The notes under the pieces are model-generated. The model had not been told where the DNA came from, made no database searches, and saw only the letters and a program-made list of their open reading frames with translations. A DNA stretch of 64,000 nucleotides, taken from contig NC_081820.1 in the NCBI RefSeq assembly GCF_030704535.1, forward strand, positions 1,679,001 through 1,743,000, read 5' to 3'. A program made the position numbers and the translations under genes. This DNA comes from Vitis vinifera (taxonomy: Eukaryota; Streptophyta; Magnoliopsida; Vitales; Vitaceae). Below are positions 47,917 to 59,710 of this stretch, piece by piece (the stretch's first letter is position 1; each line of letters begins with the position of its first letter).

Positions 47917-48312
47917 TAAATAAAGTTTTCTATTTAAAAAAACTATTTTTCAAAATTTCTAATTATATATGGTCATTCTTCTGTAAAAATAATTTTTAAA
48001 TATTGTTTTCATTGTTTTTTAAAAACAAGTTTTAGAAAACATGGCAAACTTAGGTCAACCTATTTTTATATTATATTTGATGTCTAAGTTGGCCTATTTC
48101 GATATTTTAATATCAAACAGATGGAGTATATTAGAAAAAAATTATACCAGACAAAATTAGAGCTTTTGCCTGATAGTTTAACATATCACACAAAGCAAGT
48201 ACTCGATATCTTATTTATGTCCTGAAAATGAGAAAAAGAAAAAGAAAAGCAATATATACTGTTTAATAACATCATATACAGATGAACTGTGCTAATCTTA
48301 GTTCTTGGAACT
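47917..48312. other. 3' flank of pseudokinase gene
   Basis: AT-rich. Probably includes the pseudokinase 3' UTR (minus strand). No other gene seen. Confidence 0.5.
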
Positions 48313-51300
48313 TCAAAGAACAGCACCAGTCATGAAACGATGGTTCAGTACAGCTTCTGCAATTGGCCGCTTCCGGAAGTCTGGGTTTAGCATCGCCTGC
48401 AACAACACAAACATCGTTACATTTCCGGACAAGTTAAAGAATTGGATTGGTTTCAGGCAAGCTTCTCATCAAGTCATGGAGAGGATATGGCTGCAGATAT
48501 AGAAGCACAGGAAAAACCAAGAGAACTAGGCTAAATGTCAAGGAGTTAAGGCTCTCCTGAGCATCCATGTAAAGTACTTTAATAACTCGAGCCCTCCCTC
48601 TTGATGTTACTAAGTCAACCAAAACAGAGTAGTCATCTGATAGGTAGAATAGAATCGAGCAATCGCATAATGTGAACCTAGAATGATGGTATGATCTATT
48701 AGAGGTGAGAGGTGGACCTCGGGTTTAGAATTGCCACTTAGCTTGTATATTAATTCAGGTAATGCAGCAGACATGGTTAACATGATCTATTCTTCACGAG
48801 TGGTTTCAAAGGTAAATGTAAACTACACATGATTCCGATTTCAAATCATCAGAATTGATCCTTTCTCTCAACATCATCTCCTTTACAAATAAACTATCAC
48901 AATTAGGAAAGACCCACATCCATCAACAGTTAAAAGTAACGAGAACGTTGTCATTAAGACCACATACAATTTCTTTGGATTTTAAAAGAAAAATCAAAAT
49001 AATTTTAGGTGAGAAAGGGAGATGGTTCACCAATGATGCAAATACTAAGGCTCCTGCAAAGCAATAAAGGAAAGAACAAAAATACTAAATAAAAATGATT
49101 TTCTTAAAATTGAATACCATTGAAAAATGTGAAAAAAAATACAAGGAAAAGAAGGGAGAAATGCTAAAAGATTTACTCCCCATTTTCCTTGGGAAAAAAG
49201 TACGGAAAGTATAATTTAACTTTCTTGCCCTGAAAATTTCCATGGACAACCAAAAAAGAGAAAAACTTCATAAATTTTCCTCACCCTTTTTCTTTTCTTA
49301 TATTTCTCGTCTCATTTTGTTTTTGGTTTTGGTTTTTATTGTCGAACGTTTTAGGAACCAAACATAGCATAAGGTTATAAAAGAAAATGATGAAAGAGGC
49401 AAAATATACAATAAGGACTGAAAATCCACTAATCATCATAATTTGTGGGTTATAAGCCAACCTGGAGTAACTCCCAACCAGCACCATCACCGAGATCCAG
49501 AAACCTGACAGCTTCTAACAAACTGTCATCAGCTAAGCAATACCTGCTCAAACAAGGTGGATAAATTAACCGCTTTTCCTGGAAAGGTACTATTCACATA
49601 TACTACTGGAAAACACATTTGGACAGGATGGGTTATAACTCAATAAGAAACATAGGCAGTTTTCCATGTTTTTAATCATCTTGTACAATGTGTGCATGGA
49701 CATGTACCTCAATGAAACAACCAGTACTTGTTCAGAATCTACAGATCACATGTGAGAAACCACACTAAAGAGCTATATAAGCCCTTGCCACCAGAGGCCT
49801 TATTATGAAGAGGGCATTTTTAGAATTTCATTTTTTTTTTTTTTATAACCGAGGAACCTTCCATGGCCCAAGCCCTTAGGACTCTCCATGGAGACCCAAA
49901 CCTCGGGGTGCTGACCGCCCCGGAACAACCAACACTAGGTAAATTCAAGGTATTATCAATGGCAGGATTCGAACCCAAGATCATATGTCACTTATGGGGA
50001 CCACACCTCCTAGTGTTCGTCATGACCAACTAAGCTACCCTAGCGGGTATTTTTAGAATTTCTTAATATTTAGATGTCTATATCCTTGACAGGGGCCTCA
50101 ACCAAAGTTAAGAATTGAAAGAGTGAGTTTTGGGTTGAGAAAGTAGAGGCAAGATGAGTTTTGTAACCTAAATTCTCGAAGATGGACATCTTCCTTATAT
50201 TTCATGGATGTAATTGTCTCTTAAATCTTCCTGTTTTGTTGGTTGCTTTATTTTCTCATGTGCCTTGCTGATTCCATGGTTTGATCCAGGATTTGATCTA
50301 ACAACTTTCTACTGAAAAGCTAGAATAAAATAAAATGTTCCCTACTGAAGGAATGGAAGGGTAATGTTATATCATGGAATCAGGTTCGCAAGGAGCTGTA
50401 GAGCCCTCAATTAAAGACAAAAGGCACAGAGCTCAAAGTGAGACAACAGAAAGGATCATCAACCAATGAATAGAAAGAAGATCTTGCAGACAGCGTGATG
50501 CACTATCTCCTACACCCATTGAGGGAAATGTAGCAAAAGAGCATTTTCCATGATTTGACTTCATATTGGAATAAACATTGTAATCATAAGAAAGTAGGTT
50601 CTATATCCATGGGCCTAGCAAAAGATAAATCGGAATAGGATCTTCCCCTTTCAAAATCAGCTGTTCCAACAATTTCTGGTTTACAACTTAGTATGGGCAC
50701 AAATTGGTGAGAAACACCATTAATAGATATATATACATATACATATATATATATATATACATATTTGTGTATGTGTGTGTGTGAACAAATGCAGCATCCA
50801 GTACTTGAATAATTGAAATAGAAGGAGGCTTCTTACTCTCTCATAGCTTTGAGATCAAGCCGGAAAGTGCTTTCCAGGAGCCTCTGCAAATGGTTACGGT
50901 GGGTAAGAGACCTTGTTCAATTACCATCCACAAAGAGAAAAATGTGACTAGAAAGAAAGAGAACAATGGATGAATAAGAAATGATGCTTAGTAGCATCAT
51001 AGCATACTTGCAAAGAAAGGCTATCCATGATGCCTGCTTCACAAAATGGAACAAAAGCTAAGTATGCAAAAAGAAGCCCTGCCTCGTATCTGCATAAGAA
51101 CAAAAAGTAAATAGCCGGTAAACTCAAGCTGATAAATCAACACTAGTTCCAACAGTTTACATGTCATCCGATATTCCAAAAGCTCTTTTCTCCATTGGTG
51201 TGAAAGCACCAGCAGCAGATGCCCGTCTCCAAAGCCCATCAGCAAGTGTCCCAGGACCATTTTCCATGTTCGAAAACCTGGGAAGCCATGTTTTCTTCAT

Positions 51301-54300
51301 ATGCCTCATAAGCAACAATCAACTAGAAAAGCCATTCATTATCATGCAACTTTCCACCCAAAAAAATGCTTTAAGAAGGATAATCTAATAAACAAATTAT
51401 GCAATCAGAGTACTGTGCAAGAAATGACAATGGAAACAACATTGACTGCAGTAATGCAATATCAAATTTAATGTAATACACAGATGCAAATATAGGCTGA
51501 GCTTCAAGTCATGAAATATACCAAAAAAGTGGAATTTTCTATCATATAAATCAAGTGGGCTAAAAATTTAGGATTTGGCATTATCACAGGCAGTTACCTA
51601 GAATGTGTAGACCTAAGTGATTATGTACTCTAGAAAATTCTCCAGCATATACAACCTATTCAAAATATCAAGCATCTGGATTTTGAGTGAGCACTTAAGT
51701 GAATATATGCATAGATTCTCCAGTTTAGACACTTGCCTACTATAAAATTTCAGTACAGAATTTTCCCTAATAGTTAGGACTAGACACATTTGGGATGAAC
51801 TTGCTTGTGTATGGTACCAAAGGAGCAATCCTAAACTAAAATTATCAATTTTGACATTGATATGTAAGGTGGCGCTTCTCTTGTTTCATAGGAAAAGGAA
51901 AGCAGTTGAAACCTTTTATATTGCTCCCTCTATATCCCCCATGCTCCAAATGGAGCTGCCCACCAGACATTCCTCCTCCACAGGCCCACAAATTTATCAC
52001 GCTAGCCCACAACAGTTTGCTTCACGGTATTAGAAATAGCCCACTGAACTCCAAAAATAAAGAACACATTGCCTAAAAACATCCAGCCGCTAGACAATGG
52101 AGCAACAAATGGTCAGCATTCTTCCTGTCCATTTCATGCAACACCAGTTCAAAATAATTTTACATCTTCTGGCTAACTCATCAATAGATAATATTTTAGC
52201 CCAAACTGCATTCACAGAAAGAATCACCCCAGTAAATGCCAACTTAAGATCCAATATCTATTTGAGGGAAAATAATCTATTATCTAATCCTCCTGTCATC
52301 CAAGGATCGACACCTAGCATTCGTAAATAGACCAGATCTAATAAATGGAGAGAGGAAGGGCATCAGCTTCACAGTCATTCAAATTTATGAAGAAACTAAA
52401 ATTCCAAGATACGAAATTGTTAGACATAGTCAAGAGGTTAGCAAATGGGGAGTTTTTCCCATTGAAATCCTATGGGGCAAGGAAAGAAACATTAGAAGTT
52501 TGATCCTCCTACTAAAGATTCTAGAAAATCATCTAGTATTCTTTGCCAATGGAAAATCTAACATGATTGAAGAAATCTTGGAAACATTCAGAAATGGCTA
52601 TCCATGGGCATCAACGAGTCATCCTAGCCACAATATTAACATCCTTCAAACAACTTGCAAACAGCACTTGCATTTGAAAACAGAGTACCACAACAACCTT
52701 TATTTCTCCCAAAAACCTCCATAACCATCTACCAATCAAAGCTGTTTTCCTAGTGTAATAATTTCCCAAACCCATACCCTCTTATTCTTAGGGTAGAAAC
52801 AATTTTCCAATTAATTGAATGGTGCTTTTAGGGTCTCGTGCTGTCCTACACCTAATCGATGGGAACCACAAAATCCTCAATTCTAAAAGCCACACCCATT
52901 GGAATTCTACAGATGACTATGGCATAAATATGAAGACTATGGAAATTGTACCTACTATGGAAAGAAAGGAATTTTCCACCCATCAAGGCACTTCTCACTT
53001 ATTTAATCACTAGATCCCAAAACCTAGGCATTCTAGGACACCACCTAAGGGGAAACCAAGGAACCTTAAAGGCTGCTTACTCATCCGACAGCCAACTTGA
53101 GAAGCTTACCCTTTTTTACCAGAGAGGAGTTTATCTGGGCCCAACCAATATCATTCCCTAGCAAGGAACTTTTTTTTGGCATATTGATTTTATGGTATGA
53201 GATTGCCTTGAAAGGGCGCACAAAACTTATGCTAAGTAACCTATCCTCTTCTGAAGAAGAAAATAGTATGTTCAAAAGTAAAGTACAGCAAAAAGAAAAA
53301 GATGGCTGCACCTTATATCAACTGAAAAGGCTAGATCTCGGAGCCGTGGAACTAAATAGGCAGCATCTCTCTCCATTATTGTACTGTCATCATTTAATTT
53401 GTATAACATTTAACAGAGTGAACAGAGAAATTCCCACAGAAAGACTGAAAATAAGTAATGGCTTGAACAAATTTGAATCTATCCAAACAGCATACTTGAG
53501 TACAACAGAAGATGGTCCAAGACTCTGGTGCAATCTGTTATGATCATGCATGTATGCCAAACCACTAATAGCACCCCGAAGCAACTTAATAACGAACTCC
53601 CTTTTACGCTTTATTGTTAGCTCTTGGTCAAAAGGATTCCAAGATTTCTGCTCTCCTAGAGCATTTTTCTTTGACAATTTTTCACTTGAAACTTTTGCAT
53701 AGTCTGCAGCACTGTATTTCCCATCATTACGGAAAGCAAGCCACTGGACAGGATAAGTTCTAGTTAAATAAAATTTATCAAAACAAGTAGCTGCTTTATG
53801 ACTAAACAATTGATACTTGCTATAACAGACCTGCTCCCCAGTTTTTGTCTCAAATCCACCTAAGAGCATCTGGAGATTCTGACTGATATCTTTTGCATTG
53901 CTCTGCAAAATGATCATGGAGAACTTTTACAAACAAGATTCCTTTATCTCTGCATACTAAGAAGTTATGGTTAAGAAACAGATTCCGCAACTAATTCAGA
54001 GTGGTGCAGTTAACAAGGAATTGAAATTTTTCAAGGAATTTCAAAACCTAAGATATTTGAAAAACGTAAGATATTTGAAACCTGATACTTAAAGTTTCCC
54101 GAATTCTTAATCTTTGTTGGTTGGATGAGCATGCTTTGAACTCCAACAAATTGATGAGGTTGAACAGTGCGGGCATTGCGGTGGTGGGTAATGGGGTGAA
54201 TGCATAAATTCCAATAAATTGGGGAGGTGGAACCACAGGATGGGGATGTTGGTAATGTGATGACACTCATGATGGGGTGCTATTGGTCATGGTGGCTGGG

Positions 54301-57300
54301 GCAAGTGCATTTGTGCATGTGTGGGTGGTGGTGACAGCGATGATGGTGGCAGGGTGGTGGCAACACTGGCAGTATGAGTGGGGCCAGGTGGGGGAACTGA
54401 TGACAACGGAGGATGGCAAAAGCAATGATGGTGTTTAAGGCAGCAGTGCTTGGTGGTAGTGGGGTAGTCAACAATGATATGACGGTGATGGAACATCAAG
54501 GATTAGCTGCTGCAGCAGCTATGAAGCGGTACTGTGACAGTATGATTTAAAAAATGGATTTGAAATAACTCCCTATGTAAATGGAATTAGAAAAGAGTAT
54601 CCTAGTCCTCCAAACCTCAGGCATTGGAAAGTCCCCACCCCTGGTATGCCAAATAGCAAATTTGCTTCAGAAAATTTGAAATCCTCTAGCATAGTCAAAT
54701 CCCTAAACAAAATTCCTCATCCAAGGCACACTTAGAGATCTTTTGATAGTTGAATATAGAACTTACTTGAAGGAAAGCATGAGCATTCAGCTCATTTGCA
54801 GCCATCATGTCAGCCTCAATGCCAGCAGCTCGTTGCCCAGGATATACCTTCATGGTTAAACAATATAACAGTCAATAGAAAATACCTAATCTGAGCTTTT
54901 AAGAGATGTATTGAACTGAAACTATGGTAAAATGAAAATGTTGCTAGAGTCACCATTACTACATCCAAATACATATTTCACAAAATCATTATGTCTAAAA
55001 GTAGAGAGTTAATTACATAACTGATTCATAATTTTCAACAGGAGACAAAGGGGAAATACCAAGATCCAAGGAGAAACATCATCTTTGTTCCCCTTTTATT
55101 TTCCCATAATTTCTTTCACTTTCTTCAGAAAATCCAACTTGGGCAACTTTAGCCAACATCTCCACACCAATCCTTGGCCATGTACATGTATGCAGGTGGA
55201 GCAAGAGTTTGGGCTAAGTTAAAGCCCATCCCTGGGTCCACATTCATATCAGCAGTAAAGTGCACTGCTACAACAATATCTTTCCCCTCAAGTTTTAAAT
55301 TATCAGCACCACCAAATACTAAAAGAAATCCAAAAGAATATAGATAATTGAGGTGCCCTATCCTAGTGTATATCCACCTTATACAAATTACCACAATACC
55401 TTCAATGCATTACCATAAATCTGTTTAAGAATTTTGTATGGTCCAAAACTCTTTTCCTTCAATTTGGCGATGGAAATTATTACTCAGATAAGACACCACC
55501 ATCTCTCCCTACTCGAATATTTGATTCATCACCAATAACCCATATCATTCTCTTATTTCACATTACATCCCTCCAACCATTGGTCCACCACTCAACTTAT
55601 TTATAGATCCCTGTGATTTACACTGGAATTATCATATGCAATGGGGAACTCCAAAAACACTCAAAAAAGAGTTAAATTACCAACTGTCTGTTAAGCAAAA
55701 AGAAAAGATTTATATTTGTGACTGAAGGAATAAAGTCTAGCACCAAACCAACCTAATCAGACATTTACACTAAGCAAACTCCATAGCATACCAAAATTAT
55801 TGTTTTGCTATATCAAAAATGATCATTAAAAGTCCTTTAATATAGTATCGCCCAACTCTCATCTGCCAACAAATTTCCTTTTTCTCACATGACACTTCAT
55901 TATAATGATTTTGATGAACATGACTACTTCCCCGTTAAATTTCTCTGTAATCAGAATTGCTCCACCTAATCATTCAAAATGACCAATGTTATTGTTATAT
56001 GTAATTTATCTCAAGTCTAGAAGCAAACTGATTTTGATAATGAAATGACTCCAATTCTGCAACACTACCTCTTGCTATGGACTGACCCAATGAATGGTCA
56101 CCTCATCACATCATGGCATGGAGAGACATGCCCGTTCTTAGAACCAAAAAGTAGAAGTAAATTATCAAAGAGCCTGATTTTGCTATGAAAACACATAACG
56201 CTTCTCTGCACCATGAGGTAACTCCCAGTGACTCAGTGGTAAATAGTAGAGAGAGGAGCCTTGTCATAGAGAAACTTAACTAGGCAACCTAGTCTATATT
56301 TGGACTAAAATCATTTGCATTAATTTATAAAGTAAGCAAGGAACAACAGTAATAAATCCTAATGTGTTCTTATCTAATATGAACAGTACACACATAAGCC
56401 ACCAATTGGTTCCTGATCAAATGCAGAAAAGGACAATAAAATCAAAATGTCAGATATTGAAATTTCATGCCTTAGTACCTAAGAAACAAGAAAATCTTTC
56501 AATTTATCCCAACGCAATAATTGGCTTCTGAGCTGCATTTTAATTCATTGAAACAGAACTGACAGCAAAATAAAACTCAAAATTTCATTTCTTTTCTGTC
56601 AACCATCTCCTCATAAGGCAAACAAACTGAAAAGGAAAATAATAAATCCCAAGCTTCACCTTAAAAATAACTGGAGTCCCTCGAAGAGGACCCTGAGTTA
56701 TTATTCCTTCATAAAGCCTGCAAAAGAACTGCCCCAACTGCTATCAGCAGCAAGAATAAATTGACACTTCCAAAAGCAATTGGAAATTGGGTGTATCTCA
56801 TCAACATTATCACCAATTCCTATTATCTAGGTATTCTTTTACTCAGATATCCAAGAAATGCACCTGATCTTCACATTGCCTTCTCCCACATCTTGCACTC
56901 TCAATCGCCCCATGTCTTCTGAAGAGTATTCAACATCAAGCCCAGGCTGAAACCCTGAATAGCTGGGAAAAAAAAAAGAAAAAAAAAGAATGAAAAAGTT
57001 CAATTGGAACAAAATTTATGTCAAGAATCAAAATCAACAAGACATAATGAACAAAGACACGCAAGAGATATTTACATTATAAAGCTCAGATAAAACCTAA
57101 GGCACTGTTTGGATTTCAGAAAGCACAAGGAAAAGAAGTAATAACACTGCATATTACTTAAATCGTATTACTTAAATTCCTTTATCAAGATATTTTCAGC
57201 CTTTTCTCATTTCCCTTCTTTCTAATATCCAAGGAAATGTAAGAGAATGAAAAAAAAATCACAATGATGGACTAAAACTGTTGACTGTTTAGGATAAGAT

Positions 57301-59287
57301 GATAAGACAAAAAAGAAGTCCAGTTTGTTCTCCTTTGTTTCCATCCATCTTCTCAATAGCAACCAAAAATGCAAAGAAGAGAACAACGTAGTGGATACAA
57401 GAGGTCAAAAAACTCCATAGAAGTGACCCTAATACCACTATTTTGAGTTTTGTCACATTTAACCAATAAAAACAATATTGAATATATGTTTCAAATTTTT
57501 CTCTTCTTTTCCTAAATTTTCTCAGCAGGCACGCAGAAGAAAATATCTCAAAAAACAACTCTAGCTTCTGCCGCCACTACTTATGCTTCTCTATCTTCAT
57601 TATCAGGTAAACTTGATGATGAATGGAAAAAATCAAAAGCAATTAATATTCAAATCCCAGGCCCCAATTGGGATCTTAGCAGTTTGATTATTGAGAAATA
57701 AAAGGGAGAGAAAATTGAAATGGAAATTATGCGAAATGGTTTCTTGAGAACTGTTCTTATTTCCTAGAATGAAAACAAATGATTCAATCATTCAAATGCT
57801 TGCATCTTTGAAAAAGTGAAAACTGAAAAACAACATTTTAAGCAACCAATTTCAGGGAATGTTTCCAGAAATGGTTTTTGAAAACATGTTACTAAACATG
57901 TCTTTTTTATATTATTTTCATATTTCTGTTTTCTGAAACATAAAACAGTTTCATTTCCTCTATCAAACAAACATAAAATTCTCACTTATAACACCTAAGA
58001 AAACATTTAATTCCACTGAATTGCTCTAAAACAACTATTTGGCTTAGTTTTACTTCTCTTTTTTTTTCCCCCATAATTATGATTCACTTTTCTTTTTGTC
58101 TGTCTTCTTTACCAAACTTTTTCAGCAATCAAATTAGTGACAAAAGGATTTCAGAAAATAAATCTAATAAGATTCTAAGAATTCAAGAACAAAGAAAAGA
58201 AAGAATTCCCAAATCTCAAACCACAATTGAAACCCCAAGGCTCTATATGGCTACAACAACAACCTAACAAAAGAAAAGAAACCAGAATCTTTTACTTGTA
58301 AATTTTCCTGCACATTATTTTCTTTTCTAACATTTTCTCATCAATCAAATGGACAGCAAGCAATGGGGGAAGCCGCTTTCTCCCATCAAGTTTTCAACAA
58401 ATTAACATAAAACAACCAAAACTAACCACCAAAGGAAAAAAAAAAGGAGAGAGAGGGAGAACAAAGCGTGTTATAATACTCTGTTTGGCATTGAGAAGAA
58501 CTTAAGCAACTTTCATGTTCCTTAATTAAAAATTGAGACTAAGAACTTGAATGAATTTTTTTACTTCCAATTAAATTCTTTTCCTTTCCCTTTAAATCCT
58601 ACTTTGCAAACACACATAAGGCTTCCGCTCCATTTGGTCACATAGAAACTGCAGGAAAGGCAACAAAATCAAAACTTTGCAACTCTAAATTTTTTTCGGA
58701 GAAAACAGAAGGTCCTGTTCAACTCTCTGGAGTCTGGACATTTCTTACCGTCGGTTCACAGAAACACAAATTTTTCTTTCTTTTATTTTCTTTGCTTTTC
58801 TCGGCAACCAAACAGGGGAAAAAGTAGAGAGAGTATCTATTGATGTTCATGAAGTTAAATCAATTTCATTACTTTCAATTAAATTCCTTTCTATTCCCGG
58901 CCTCAGCTCCTTTTGGCTGCCGAGTCCAAACTGTAAATTTCTTGCGTTTAAACAAAAGGTTCCGTTCAACCATCTGTATTGGCCCTTGAGCTTCACTGTC
59001 CTTTTCAACAAACAAAAACCACACAAATTACAAATAATTTCTCTTCTTTTCTTGGCAACCAAACTGGGGAAAATTATACAACAATACCTAGTAATATTCA
59101 TGAACCCATAGCTACCAATGAGTCTTCCAACTTGAAACGAGTCGGGAGTCGTGATCAAACTCGCTCTGGGTCGACTCGTCCAAGTTCTATGCGAGTTCAG
59201 ACTCAGGCCCCTGGAGTTCCTGAAGCGAAAGGATCTCGGGAGAAAAGAAGAGCGAAGGGAAAAGCAATCAGGTGCGGCGAGGAGCAT
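48313..59287 (-). CDS. Plastid-targeted protein-kinase-like protein (probable pseudokinase)
   Basis: Twelve exons join in frame: 59287-59088, 56962-56864, 56717-56660, 54847-54767, 53902-53831, 53743-53496, 53383-53312, 51277-51161, 51089-51008, 50883-50837, 49543-49462, 48396-48313, giving 413 residues. The N terminus (MLLAAPDCFSLRSSFLPRSF) is rich in S/R/F with no acid before residue 49 except D7, like a chloroplast transit peptide. Then come VGRLIGSYGFMNIT, YSGFQPGLDVEYSSEDMGRL, VIFKVYPGQRAAGIEADMMA (kinase beta-3 lysine and helix-C glutamate region), GLAYMHDHNRLHQSLGPSSVVLN and VPRLRDLAFSVDI. The last two align with HRDLKPxN and the DFG block, but the catalytic aspartate is serine (HQSLGPSS) and DFG is DLA. 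The C-terminal lobe ends RPIAEAVLNHRFMTGAVL, like the RPxxxxxLxHPF end of kinases. I do not know a confirmed function. A LINE fragment and a SINE lie in its introns. Confidence 0.82.
49830..50044 (-). mobile_element. Full-length tRNA-derived SINE in pseudokinase intron
   Basis: On the minus strand a 7-nt acceptor-like start GCTAGGG is followed by A box TAGCTTAGTTGGT (50037-50025) and B box GGGTTCGAATCC (49976-49965), then a tRNA-unrelated body and poly-A. An 18-bp target duplication GGG(C/T)ATTTTTAGAATTTC flanks it at 49812-49829 and 50045-50062 with one mismatch. It lies between exons 10 and 11. Confidence 0.88.
50728..50785. repeat. Compound microsatellite (TA)n / (TG)n
   Basis: TATATACATATACATATATAT followed by TGTGTATGTGTGTGTGTG in an intron of the pseudokinase gene. 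Confidence 0.8.
51840..53190 (-). mobile_element. LINE (L1-type) 3' fragment in intron 7 of pseudokinase
   Basis: On the minus strand, pieces in shifting frames read WNFSFFINLNDCEADAL, then DHLLLHCLAA with a cysteine/histidine pair, LFLEFSGLF, and WAAPFGAWGI*REQYKRF. This order matches the C-terminal zinc-knuckle region of plant LINE reverse transcriptases (HLLLHC..A..LW...F, W...P...WxIWxERN.R.F). Stops and frame shifts show decay. Boundaries are approximate, and it is in the same direction as the host gene. Confidence 0.6.
54230..54510. repeat. GGTGG/GATG-rich low-complexity tract in intron 4
   Basis: Repeated GGTGGTG, GATGATG and GGTGGC words. It generates long open frames in several phases (proline/histidine-rich on the minus strand) that are compositional, not genes. 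Confidence 0.7.
55150..55640 (-). mobile_element. Possible Ty3/gypsy pol relic in intron 3
   Basis: Minus-strand pieces in shifting frames give GEMVVSYLSNN followed by a patch that resembles GKEFWTIQ, like the block after integrase in gypsy elements (EGDMVMVYLxxxRFP...KxGPFKIL). The frame 55149-55394 continues without clear homology. Weak but consistent order. Confidence 0.3.
56963..59087 (-). other. Intron 1 of pseudokinase gene
   Basis: A 2.1-kb GT-AG intron. Open frames at 57289, 57788 and 58079 have no recognised family. Around 57100-57250 and 57840-57960 there are TTTGGATTTC...ATCCAA-type foldback words, possibly old MITEs. Confidence 0.6.
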
Positions 59288-59513
59288 CGTTACAGCCCTG
59301 GTCTCCACTACTCTGTGGCTCTGGAAATGGAAGATGAGATACTAGAGGCCAAGAGGTCTCTCCAAGTTGCCATCTCTCGGGTCAAAACGGTGCGTTTCGT
59401 GATTGTCCGTTTCTTCTTGTCTGGTATATGATGCGCTTCGCCTTTCTCCGTTTCTTCTTCATGTGTTAATGCTATGCTTCACTCTTTTTTAAATTATCTT
59501 TAAGTTACTCGTT
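59288..59513 (-). promoter_or_regulatory. 5' flank of pseudokinase gene, next to an LTR
   Basis: The only unique sequence between the start codon and the copia LTR is 226 bases. It contains mixed-composition leader-like sequence to about 59460. No clear TATA box was assigned. The plus-strand frame 58979-59431 is a shadow of exon 1. Confidence 0.45.
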
Positions 59514-59710
59514 TGTTGTAAAATAAAAGAAGAAAAAGAAAAGACAAGAAAATAAATAAAGATATTCAAAGAAAAGTATAATAGAATATAAGAAGAAAAT
59601 ATAATGAATTTTCATTAAAGATATCTTCCTTGGGAGTTACAAGATATATATCAATATAGATGATCATCCATAAATTTTCATAATCTGATAAATGCTCATA
59701 TTTTATAACA
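59514..59710 (-). mobile_element. 3' LTR of copia element
   Basis: A 197-bp segment bounded by TG...CA. On the minus strand it starts TGTTATAAAATATGAGC and ends ATTTTACAACA. Immediately before it (minus strand) is CCAAAGGGGAG (59721-59711), a classical polypurine tract. LTR length, TG/CA ends, and PPT position agree with a Ty1/copia 3' LTR. Confidence 0.8.

Noticed and set aside
53097..53543. 148-codon plus-strand open frame
   Set aside because: It is antisense to pseudokinase exons 6 and 7 and the LINE relic; no family signal.
54031..54499. Overlapping proline/histidine-rich minus-strand frames
   Set aside because: Compositional product of a GGTGG/GATG low-complexity intron tract, open in more than one phase.
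58979..59431. 150-codon plus-strand open frame
   Set aside because: Shadow of pseudokinase exon 1 (minus strand), which has a clear transit-peptide-like start and correct splicing.
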